From: Alphaproteobacteria bacterium
GTDB lineage: Bacteria; Pseudomonadota; Alphaproteobacteria; Rickettsiales; UBA998
Assembly (NCBI GenBank): GCA_021730835.1
Contig: JAKFYP010000103.1
Coordinates: forward strand, 1 to 13,608
Direction: 5' to 3'
DNA: 13,608 nt
Below the pieces are notes generated by a model. That model was not told the DNA's origin. It ran no database searches and saw nothing but the letters and a program-made list of their open reading frames with translations. Positions 1 to 5,101 of the stretch are shown piece after piece; within the stretch, counting starts at the first letter, position 1, and each line of letters begins with the position of its first letter. Both the position numbers and the translations under genes were made by a program.

Positions 1-119
1 GCCCCAAACTGATTCGGTGCAAGCGGTGGGCGGATCAAACTTTCATTCACCAAGTTGGCTGGTGTAGTCGGCTGAGCATAAAGATAAATATTGGTAATTT
101 GTGTCGGTGTTAAAGACAT
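1..119 (-). CDS. Unrecognised protein, N-terminal 39 codons only (runs off left edge)
   Basis: The minus strand opens with ATG at 119-117 and stays open to the window edge, giving 39 residues that begin MSLTPTQITNIYLYAQ. A strong purine-rich ribosome binding site, GGAAAGGAAA, starts directly after the TAA stop of the upstream gene and ends a few bases before this ATG. The two genes are 15 nt apart and probably cotranscribed. The visible part is polar and proline/threonine-rich, with no signal peptide or membrane segment. I do not recognise the family and too little is visible to guess a function. The binding site and the spacing are the main support that it is a real gene. Confidence 0.6.
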   Translation of the reverse strand, partial: MSLTPTQITNIYLYAQPTTPANLVNESLIRPPLAPNQFG

Positions 120-134
120 GGTTATTTCCTTTCC

Positions 135-509
135 TTAGAGAGCAGGCGTCGTATGTACATAACCACAGTTTCTAATGACCGGGTATTCCTTATAATCCGG
201 AAGCGCAACGATATTGCCTTTTTTATCCAGAAACCGCGCGGTGTATCGCACCTCAATAACATCGGCATAACCACCGAAGAGACGTGTTAAGAGTGAGGGA
301 AACACAAAGGGTTCTCCCTTGAGGCCAACCGCTTTGCAGCAATTGGGGTTGTGCTTCATAAAGTCATCGACATCCCAGACTCCTATGTGCGTGTAAAATG
401 TAAGTGATCCATCTTTACCCTTTTTCCAGCGAGTTGGATCATAGTATCGGGTATATTCCGACTCATAATTTTTGAACCTTGTTTCTTCTTCAGGTCTATG
501 CTCTCGCAT
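135..509 (-). CDS. Unrecognised 124-residue protein with NPNCC and RNCGY motifs
   Basis: The product is a soluble-looking protein of 124 residues without a signal peptide or membrane segment. The first 35 residues are highly charged. A Cys-Cys pair lies in NPNCC (about residues 54-58) and a third cysteine in RNCGY (about 113-117). Between them, IEVRYTARFLDKKGNIV reads like a beta-hairpin domain. From memory, small proteins with this NP(D/N)CC...VxVRY...SNCG layout occur as uncharacterised proteins, but I cannot name a family. The start has no clear Shine-Dalgarno sequence; TATTATAG lies just before it, so a leaderless start or cotranscription with the tRNA gene ending 27 nt upstream are both possible. 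The gene looks more A/T-rich than htpG. It probably forms an operon with the partial gene 15 nt downstream. Confidence 0.65.
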   Translation of the reverse strand: MREHRPEEETRFKNYESEYTRYYDPTRWKKGKDGSLTFYTHIGVWDVDDFMKHNPNCCKAVGLKGEPFVFPSLLTRLFGGYADVIEVRYTARFLDKKGNIVALPDYKEYPVIRNCGYVHTTPAL

Positions 510-536
510 GTATTTATCTATAATATGGCAATAGTC

Positions 537-613
537 TGGCGGACTCGGCGGGATTCGAACCCACGACCTTCGCCTTCGGAGGGCGACACTCTATCCAGCT
601 GAGCTACGAGTCC
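537..613 (-). tRNA. tRNA-Arg (anticodon CCG), CCA encoded
   Basis: Read on the minus strand, 613 to 537 folds into a complete cloverleaf. The acceptor stem GGACTCG pairs with CGAGTCC. The D stem is GCTC/GAGT with a GG-containing loop. The anticodon stem TCGCC/GGCGA carries the loop CTCCGAA, giving anticodon CCG, which reads the arginine codon CGG. The T arm is GTGGG-TTCGAAT-CCCGC. The discriminator base is G, followed by a genomically encoded CCA at 539-537. The total of 77 nt, including CCA, is standard for a class I tRNA. No clear terminator separates it from the gene that starts at 509. Confidence 0.96.
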
Positions 614-629
614 ATGATGGGGGTAGCAT

Positions 630-657
630 CCATAGCCCAACCGGCAAGGCAGCGCAA
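630..657 (-). promoter_or_regulatory. Weak candidate promoter for tRNA-Arg
   Basis: On the minus strand TTGCGC (657-652) is followed after 16 nt by CTATGG (635-630), about 16 nt before the 5' end of the tRNA. The position suits a stable-RNA promoter but both boxes match the sigma-70 consensus only partly. The motif copy at 720-740, farther upstream on the same strand, is an alternative control site. Confidence 0.3.
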
Positions 658-711
658 GCCTGTTGCCTGTGAAAAATTTTCTGCCCCATGCTTGGCATAG
701 GATGCAAATAC

Positions 712-755
712 GCTATATATATAGCTAATTACCTTTATGCTTACGCATAAAGGTA
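712..755. repeat. Adjacent palindromes: GCTATATATATAGC and an 11-bp hairpin
   Basis: Positions 712-725 are a perfect 14-base palindrome, GCTATATATATAGC. Positions 730-740 (TACCTTTATGC) and 745-755 (GCATAAAGGTA) are a perfect 11-bp inverted repeat around the 4-base loop TTAC. No T-run follows on either strand, so this is not a typical intrinsic terminator. It lies between divergent genes, tRNA-Arg to the left and htpG to the right, where operators are common. Part of it (720-740) is a copy of the shared motif described in its own entry. Confidence 0.7.
720..740 (-). promoter_or_regulatory. Shared 21-base motif, copy B (toward tRNA-Arg)
   Basis: The plus-strand text TATAGCTAATTACCTTTATG (720-739) matches the reverse of the motif at 816-836 at about 16 of 21 positions without gaps, and better if one base is inserted and one deleted. 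Read on the minus strand it points toward tRNA-Arg, about 107 nt away. The left arm of the 730-755 hairpin is contained in it. Confidence 0.45.
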
Positions 756-792
756 GTACGCTGCATAGGCGGCGCGCCCGCAGTCGCGGGCG

Positions 793-835
793 ATAGCCGA
801 TTGATTGATGTGCAATCATAAAGTAAATCGGCTAT
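793..835. repeat. Nested inverted repeats upstream of htpG
   Basis: ATAGCCGATT (793-802) is the exact reverse complement of AATCGGCTAT (826-835). Inside it TGATTG (802-807) pairs with CAATCA (813-818). The right outer arm contains part of the -10-like TATACT at 833-838, so a protein bound to this dyad, or cruciform or RNA formation here, would affect htpG transcription. I see no CIRCE element and no good RpoH-type -35/-10 pair. Confidence 0.6.
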
Positions 836-838
836 ACT
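816..838 (+). promoter_or_regulatory. Shared 21-base motif, copy A, with htpG -10-like box
   Basis: Positions 816-836 carry TCATAAAGTAAATCGGCTAT plus A, and the overlapping TATACT (833-838) resembles a sigma-70 -10 box. The base 17 nt upstream gives only GTGCAA, so no consensus -35 is present. A start of transcription near 845 would leave a leader of about 40 nt before the htpG ATG. The same sequence, with one difference in 21 positions, lies upstream of the ABC operon (13125-13145) in the same orientation to its gene. That repetition suggests common control rather than chance. Confidence 0.5.
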
Positions 839-843
839 ATCCT

Positions 844-859
844 CCCGGTGTATTCCGGG
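844..859 (+). other. Small 5'-leader hairpin before htpG
   Basis: CCCGG (844-848) and CCGGG (855-859) form a 5-bp stem with the loop TGTATT. It would sit at the very 5' end of an mRNA started from the -10-like box at 833-838. It could protect the transcript end or help set its translation; its role is unknown. It is too short, and lacks the T-run, to be a terminator. Confidence 0.35.
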
Positions 860-883
860 CTAGAAGTATGATTAAACCAGAGC

Positions 884-2821
884 ATGAATATTATGTCTGA
901 AATAGCTGAAAAGAAAAAACAAAGTTCATCCGGAAATGGTAAAAAACAGGAGAAAATGGCCTTCGCAGCGGAAATAAGCCGCGTGCTGCACCTGATGATC
1001 CACTCGCTTTATACCAATAAGGATATTTTCCTGCGCGAGCTGATCTCCAACGCCTCGGATGCCTGCGATAGGCTGCGCTACCTCGCGGTGACCGAACCTG
1101 CCCTGCTGGGTGAAGATACGGAGCTATCCATCACCCTCGCCTCCGATCAGGGAAAGGGCAGGCTGGAGATTACCGATAACGGCATCGGCATGAACCGCGA
1201 GGAGCTGATTTCCAACCTCGGAACCATCGCCCGCTCGGGCACGCTGGAATTCGTCAACCATCTCAGCGGTGAAGCGAAGAAAGACGCCGCCATGATCGGG
1301 CAATTCGGCGTGGGATTTTATTCCTCTTTCATGGTGGCCGACAAGGTTGAGGTGTTTTCCCGCAAGGTGGGGGAGGAGCAGGGCTGGGTCTGGGAATCCG
1401 CCGGAGAGGGTGAGTTTACGGTGCGCGAGAGCAGGGACAAGCTGCCGCGTGGGACGCGTATCGTGCTGCATCTGCGCAAAGACGCACTGGAATACGCTGA
1501 TCACTTCCGCCTGCGCCATATTGTAGAAACGTATTCGGATCATATCGGTTTCCCGATTCGCCAGCAGGGCGAGGACGGCGAAGTGGAAACGATCAACGCC
1601 GCTTCGGCGCTGTGGACGCGGCCTAAATCGGAGATTACCGCAGAGCAATACCGGGAATTTTATCACCATGTCGCCCATAGCCCCGATGAGCCGTGGATGA
1701 CGCTGCATAACAAGGCCGAGGGGGTGATCGAATATACCGGGCTGCTGTTTATCCCCTCGATGAAGCCGTTTGATCTGTTCCATCCTGAGCGCCGCCGCCG
1801 GGTAAAGCTGTTCGTGCGCCGGGTGTTCATCACCGAGGAGAATGTCGATCTCGTGCCGCCATATTTGCGCTTTCTGCGCGGGGTGATTGATTCGCAGGAT
1901 CTGCCGCTCAATATCAGCCGCGAGACATTGCAGGATAACCCGGTTTTGCGCAAAATCCGAGAGAATATCACCAGCAAGGTTTTATCCGAGTTGAAGAAAC
2001 GGGCCGAATCCGACGCCGCCGGTTACACGAAGTTTTGGGAACATTTCGGAGCGGTGCTCAAGGAAGGATTATGCGAGGCCACTTCACCTAAAGATAAAAT
2101 CCTGCCTGTCTGCCGGTTTCACAGTACGCACGGGCCTGAGATGACCAGCCTTGCCGATTACCTCGCCCGGATGAAGGAGGATCAGCAGGAGATTTACTAT
2201 GTCACCGGCGACGATCTGGCCGTATTGCGTAAAAGCCCGCAACTGGAAGGCTTTATCAGCCGGGGGCTGGAAGTGTTGCTGCTGACCGATCACGTTGACG
2301 ATTTCTGGGTCAGCGTCGTGCAGGGCTTTGAAGGCAAGCCGTTTATGTCGGTGACCCGGGCCGAACTGGCCGCCGATGCCGCCCCGCAGGAGAAAAAGGG
2401 CGAAAGCGAGGAAAGGGATGGACAGGACAAGCCGGACGGCATTCCCTATCTGCTGGGTGAGCTTAAAAAACTCTTCGCGCCTGAGGGCATCCGCGAGGTG
2501 CGCACCACGGGCAAGCTGACGGAAACCCCGGCCTGCCTCGCCGTTGATGAGGGCAGTATGGATTTCCGCATGGAGCGGTTTTTGATGGAGCACCGGCAGC
2601 TTTCCCACCGCGCTGAGAAAATCCTTGAGATCAACCCGGCGCATAAGCTGGTGGTGACGCTGGCGGATCGGGTCGGTAAGGAGGGGATGACGCCGGAGCT
2701 GGAAGACGCGGCACGGCTGCTGCTCGATCAGGCGCGCATCATCGAGGGCGAGCCGGTTGACGATGCGGCGGCTTTCGCCCGACGCCTCAGCCGGTTCATG
2801 GAAATGGGGCTGGCGGGGTGA
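884..2821 (+). CDS. htpG: Molecular chaperone HtpG (Hsp90 family ATPase)
   Basis: Cytosolic dimeric ATP-dependent chaperone that remodels late-folding client proteins, usually with DnaK. The 645 residues contain the GHKL ATPase domain: RELISNASDA at 51-60 with the Mg-binding Asn, ITDNGIGM at 96-103, NLGTIARSGT at 111-120, and the glycine-rich lid GQFGVGFYSSF at 139-149. The middle domain holds LFVRRVFITE (about 309-318) and DLPLNISRE with R346, equivalent to the catalytic arginine that contacts ATP gamma-phosphate. A C-terminal dimerisation region follows; there is no MEEVD tail, as expected in bacteria. About 24 lysine-rich, low-complexity residues precede MAFAAEISRVLH, somewhat longer than in E. 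coli. Starts at 884 or at the ATG at 893 are both possible, and neither has a good Shine-Dalgarno sequence. Its stop is 3 nt from that of the convergent neighbour. Confidence 0.97.
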   Translation: MNIMSEIAEKKKQSSSGNGKKQEKMAFAAEISRVLHLMIHSLYTNKDIFLRELISNASDACDRLRYLAVTEPALLGEDTELSITLASDQGKGRLEITDNGIGMNREELISNLGTIARSGTLEFVNHLSGEAKKDAAMIGQFGVGFYSSFMVADKVEVFSRKVGEEQGWVWESAGEGEFTVRESRDKLPRGTRIVLHLRKDALEYADHFRLRHIVETYSDHIGFPIRQQGEDGEVETINAASALWTRPKSEITAEQYREFYHHVAHSPDEPWMTLHNKAEGVIEYTGLLFIPSMKPFDLFHPERRRRVKLFVRRVFITEENVDLVPPYLRFLRGVIDSQDLPLNISRETLQDNPVLRKIRENITSKVLSELKKRAESDAAGYTKFWEHFGAVLKEGLCEATSPKDKILPVCRFHSTHGPEMTSLADYLARMKEDQQEIYYVTGDDLAVLRKSPQLEGFISRGLEVLLLTDHVDDFWVSVVQGFEGKPFMSVTRAELAADAAPQEKKGESEERDGQDKPDGIPYLLGELKKLFAPEGIREVRTTGKLTETPACLAVDEGSMDFRMERFLMEHRQLSHRAEKILEINPAHKLVVTLADRVGKEGMTPELEDAARLLLDQARIIEGEPVDDAAAFARRLSRFMEMGLAG

Positions 2822-2824
2822 AGA

Positions 2825-3835
2825 TTAGCGACCGTGGCCGGATAGCTGGGATTTCAGGATAACGCCCAGAGCGCCAGCCAGCACGCCATTTAACAGTAAG
2901 GTCGTCGTCGCGCTGTTGCGCTGTTCGGAAATTGCCTGCTTCATCGGCTCAGGAGTGTCATCCTTCGTGGCGGGCGTATTATAGAGCATCATACCGGCGC
3001 GAATCACATTCGCCACCATCAGGGCAAAAAACGTACCGTTGACGATCACCCCTCCCTTCTGGGCGGTGCTCATGCCGTTCCAGTTTTCTCTCATGCCCGG
3101 TCTTTGCAATGTTCCGTTCTCAATTTCCCTGAGGACATCCTTAAAAGGACGGTCAAGATGCGTATAGGAAACCTGATGCACATTAGCCCGGGAAGCATCT
3201 CCCGCATTTAATTCAGTGATCACTATCATGGCCGGTTTGCGCCCCTCAATATGTGCTTTGAGTTCGGGGTGCATGGTAGAGAGGGGATGGTGCAGTTCGT
3301 TATCTAAAATATGAAGGGATTGGGTAGCCCCGGTATGGGGATTCACCGTGCTGATAGCGTAAACTTTCCCCCCTTCCGATAAGTGCTCCTGAATTTGTTC
3401 ATTGCGTTGCGGCGACGAAACGGCCTGATGCAATGAAGGCTTGTCATCGTATACATCGCTGTCTTTGTAAGGGCTTTCGACGGCTGAGGCCCCGGATACC
3501 TCCCTGCAATATGCGGAAGTTTCTTCATGTAGTTTTTTTGCGTCCTCCGAGAGCGAAGAAAACCTTTTTTGTGCTTTAATATGCCGTGATAACTCCTGCA
3601 TCTCAAACTGGAACTGCTCCAGGGCCTCCTCCTGTTTTTCGAGCGGTTGGTTAGAACTCCCATGCAGTTCAGTAAATTTCCCCAGTGTTGATTTGGCCGC
3701 ACTGACGACCCAACTCTCTTCTTCACTCAACGGGGGGCTATTACCCAGTTGCAACACCTTACGGCACACATCGCCGACTTTGATAGACAGCGCGTTGAGT
3801 TCTCTCTGATTCGGCAGGCCATTCGGTTGGGGCAT
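2825..3835 (-). CDS. Unrecognised 336-residue protein with two C-terminal membrane segments
   Basis: I do not recognise the family. Residues 1-120 are hydrophilic and helix-prone, with Glu/Gln/Lys-rich stretches (EKQEEALEQFQFEMQEL) suggesting a short coiled coil. Residues 150-240 look like a folded alpha/beta domain (AMIVITELNAGD, VSYTHLDRPF). Near the end are two hydrophobic stretches, about 261-287 (GGVIVNGTFFALMVANVI) and 307-331 (NSATTTLLLNGVLAGALGVI), which could anchor the protein as a membrane hairpin. No signal peptide is seen, so most of the protein probably faces the cytoplasm. The start at 3835 has only a weak GCGAAG ribosome site. The gene looks less GC-rich than its neighbours, which could mean transfer. 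It runs convergent to htpG with a 3-nt gap and stands alone. A weak TTGTCA box lies at 3912-3907. Confidence 0.75.
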   Translation of the reverse strand: MPQPNGLPNQRELNALSIKVGDVCRKVLQLGNSPPLSEEESWVVSAAKSTLGKFTELHGSSNQPLEKQEEALEQFQFEMQELSRHIKAQKRFSSLSEDAKKLHEETSAYCREVSGASAVESPYKDSDVYDDKPSLHQAVSSPQRNEQIQEHLSEGGKVYAISTVNPHTGATQSLHILDNELHHPLSTMHPELKAHIEGRKPAMIVITELNAGDASRANVHQVSYTHLDRPFKDVLREIENGTLQRPGMRENWNGMSTAQKGGVIVNGTFFALMVANVIRAGMMLYNTPATKDDTPEPMKQAISEQRNSATTTLLLNGVLAGALGVILKSQLSGHGR

Positions 3836-4005
3836 AGAAATAAGCTTCGCTTTGAATTACAGTATTCTCCAAAACGTATCTTATCAGAAGCAAAGCAAAA
3901 TTTTTGTGACAATTTCATGAAATTACATCCGGAACAGCCATCAAAAAGGCATTAACAAATCTGATCCTGATTGCCCACGATACTCCGCTTCCCCTCAGGG
4001 GTATA

Positions 4006-4062
4006 GATATAACAATCTGCTTTATATATCATTAATGCAGATGGAAAGCAGATTGCTATATC
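4006..4062. repeat. Long inverted repeat, 18-bp arms with one mismatch
   Basis: The left arm 4006-4023 (GATATAACAATCTGCTTT) and the right arm 4045-4062 (AAAGCAGATTGCTATATC) are reverse complements at 17 of 18 positions, around a 21-base loop. No T-run follows on either side. The sequence could be a paired operator, a cruciform-forming site, the transcript hairpin of a small RNA or a miniature repeat. The right arm overlaps the shared motif copy D by six bases. Confidence 0.75.
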
Positions 4063-4077
4063 CGGTTTACTTTAGAG
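4057..4077 (-). promoter_or_regulatory. Shared 21-base motif, copy D (toward the 336-residue gene)
   Basis: The plus-strand text TATATCCGGTTTACTTTAGA (4057-4076) matches the reverse of the 816-836 motif at about 16 of 21 positions, including CCG and TTTACTTTA. On the minus strand it points toward the gene starting at 3835, about 220 nt downstream. It is the weakest copy by distance and could be a repeat remnant. Confidence 0.35.
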
Positions 4078-4114
4078 ATATTCCGGGCGGGCGCTACGTC
4101 AGCCGTTCGGTAAT

Positions 4115-4219
4115 CCACTATAGGGAAGTGCAAAAATGCACCGACAGGGCGTGGAAATTCAAAACCACGCGAGCGTTGCACACAGGCGCTGGATTTTCTC
4201 TTCTCAGGCAGTATAGTGG
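4115..4219 (+). other. Possible branched RNA structure in the sdhC leader
   Basis: CCACTATA (4115-4122) is the exact complement of TATAGTGG (4212-4219) and could close a junction. Within it lie GTGCA-AAAA-TGCAC (4128-4141), GCGTGG-10 nt-CCACGC (4149-4170) and AGCGTT/GGCGCT (4172-4190, with two G-U pairs). A second TGCAC at 4177-4181 could compete for GTGCA, so two exclusive folds are possible. It ends 81 nt before the sdhC ATG. It does not match any riboswitch I know. The stems are read by eye and no covariation is available. Confidence 0.3.
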
Positions 4220-4300
4220 CGCTTGATTTATGACTCCATAATTCCTTCTCCCGCGAACGGTGGAGGGCGTTGCGGAGCGGAGCTTACCGCGACAAACACC

Positions 4301-4696
4301 ATGCACCCGACGCTCAAAGAACAACGCCCCCTGTCACCGCATTTGCAGGTCTATCGCCCGCAGATCACTTCGGTGTTGTCCATTACCCACCGCATCACCG
4401 GCTTTATCCTTTCCATCGGCGCGCTGAAAATCGCCTGGATGCTCTGGGCGCTGGCCTACTCGCCGGAATGCTACGCATGGATGCTGGGTCATGCGGCGGC
4501 GTGGTACGGGCAGGCGGCGCTGGTCATCTGGAGCCTGTGTTTTTACTACCATTTCGCTAACGGCATCCGGCATCTGATCTGGGATACCGGGCGCATGCTC
4601 GCATTGCGATCGGCGGAACGCGGCGGCTGGTTCGTCCTGCTGTTCACAGTGCTGGCAACCGCCGGGACATGGGTTGCGTTATGGGGAGCGCCCTGA
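4301..4696 (+). CDS. sdhC: Succinate dehydrogenase cytochrome b556 subunit SdhC
   Basis: One of two membrane anchors of respiratory complex II in the inner membrane; with SdhD it binds heme b and ubiquinone. The start is placed at ATG 4301, giving 131 residues, because the family signature RPLSPHLQVYRPQITS begins at residue 9 and the longer frame from TTG 4223 adds 26 unrelated residues. SITHRITG follows at 27-34. H84 in FYYHFANGIRHL is the expected axial heme ligand. Three membrane segments lie near 31-52, 68-88 and 110-129. There is no well-spaced Shine-Dalgarno sequence: GGAG at 4279-4282 is 18 nt away. First gene of an sdhC-sdhD-sdhA operon; its TGA overlaps the sdhD ATG by one base. Confidence 0.93.
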   Translation: MHPTLKEQRPLSPHLQVYRPQITSVLSITHRITGFILSIGALKIAWMLWALAYSPECYAWMLGHAAAWYGQAALVIWSLCFYYHFANGIRHLIWDTGRMLALRSAERGGWFVLLFTVLATAGTWVALWGAP

Positions 4697-5100
4697 TGAA
4701 ACATCACGAACATCTCCGCAACCCGATGAAAAAAGCGCGGGCGCTCGGCGCGGCGCATGACGGTACGCATCATTTCTGGCTGCAACGCCTGACCGCCCTT
4801 GCCCTGATTCCGCTGGGGATCTGGTTTGTGATTTCCATTCTCTGCATCTTTCTCCATAAGGATGATCCGACGGTTTATCTTGGCGCGTGGCTGCTCGATC
4901 AGCCCTATGCCGCGATTCCCATGCTGGCCCTGCTGCTGGCGATGTTCTGGCACGCCAAGCTCGGCATACAGGTCATTATCGAGGATTACGTCCATTGCCA
5001 TTGCGGCAAAACCATTTTGCTGATTCTCAATTCCTTCGCCTATATCACGGCGGGCATCGTCAGCCTGCTGGCCATTCTCAAACTGCATTTCGGATTGTAA
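4696..5100 (+). CDS. sdhD: Succinate dehydrogenase membrane anchor SdhD
   Basis: Second small membrane anchor of complex II, 134 residues. The start at 4696 overlaps the sdhC stop as TGATG and has a good ribosome site, GGGGAG (4683-4688), which argues against the upstream start at 4669. The N-terminus carries ARALGAAHDGTHHFWLQRLTA (residues 14-34), typical of alphaproteobacterial SdhD. Three membrane segments lie near 31-53, 70-95 and 105-130. H86 in FWHAKLGIQV corresponds to the heme-ligand histidine, and D97-Y98 in IIEDYVH to the quinone-site Asp-Tyr pair known from E. coli. Ends 1 nt before sdhA, so translational coupling is likely. Confidence 0.93.
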   Translation: MKHHEHLRNPMKKARALGAAHDGTHHFWLQRLTALALIPLGIWFVISILCIFLHKDDPTVYLGAWLLDQPYAAIPMLALLLAMFWHAKLGIQVIIEDYVHCHCGKTILLILNSFAYITAGIVSLLAILKLHFGL

Positions 5101-5101
5101 C

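Larger units (their letters stand above)
3836..4300. other. 465-nt stretch without a gene between the 336-residue gene and sdhC
   Basis: The short open frames here (3749-3955, 4035-4226 and the N-terminal extension of sdhC from a TTG at 4223) show no protein-like features and I reject them. The stretch must hold the control regions of two divergent units. It contains CCCCTCAGGGG (3991-4001 area), a long inverted repeat (4006-4062), copy D of the shared motif (4057-4077) and a set of mutually compatible RNA stems (4115-4219). No convincing sigma-70 promoter for sdhC was found; TATAGT at 4212-4217 is the best -10-like box but lacks a -35. Confidence 0.6.

Noticed and set aside
1124..2644. Minus-strand frames of 219, 104 and 186 codons inside htpG
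   Set aside because: Shadows of a complete Hsp90 gene with no ribosome site or recognisable domain.
4223..4300. N-terminal extension of SdhC from a TTG codon
   Set aside because: The 26 added residues are unlike the family and would overlap the proposed leader; ATG 4301 gives the normal length.
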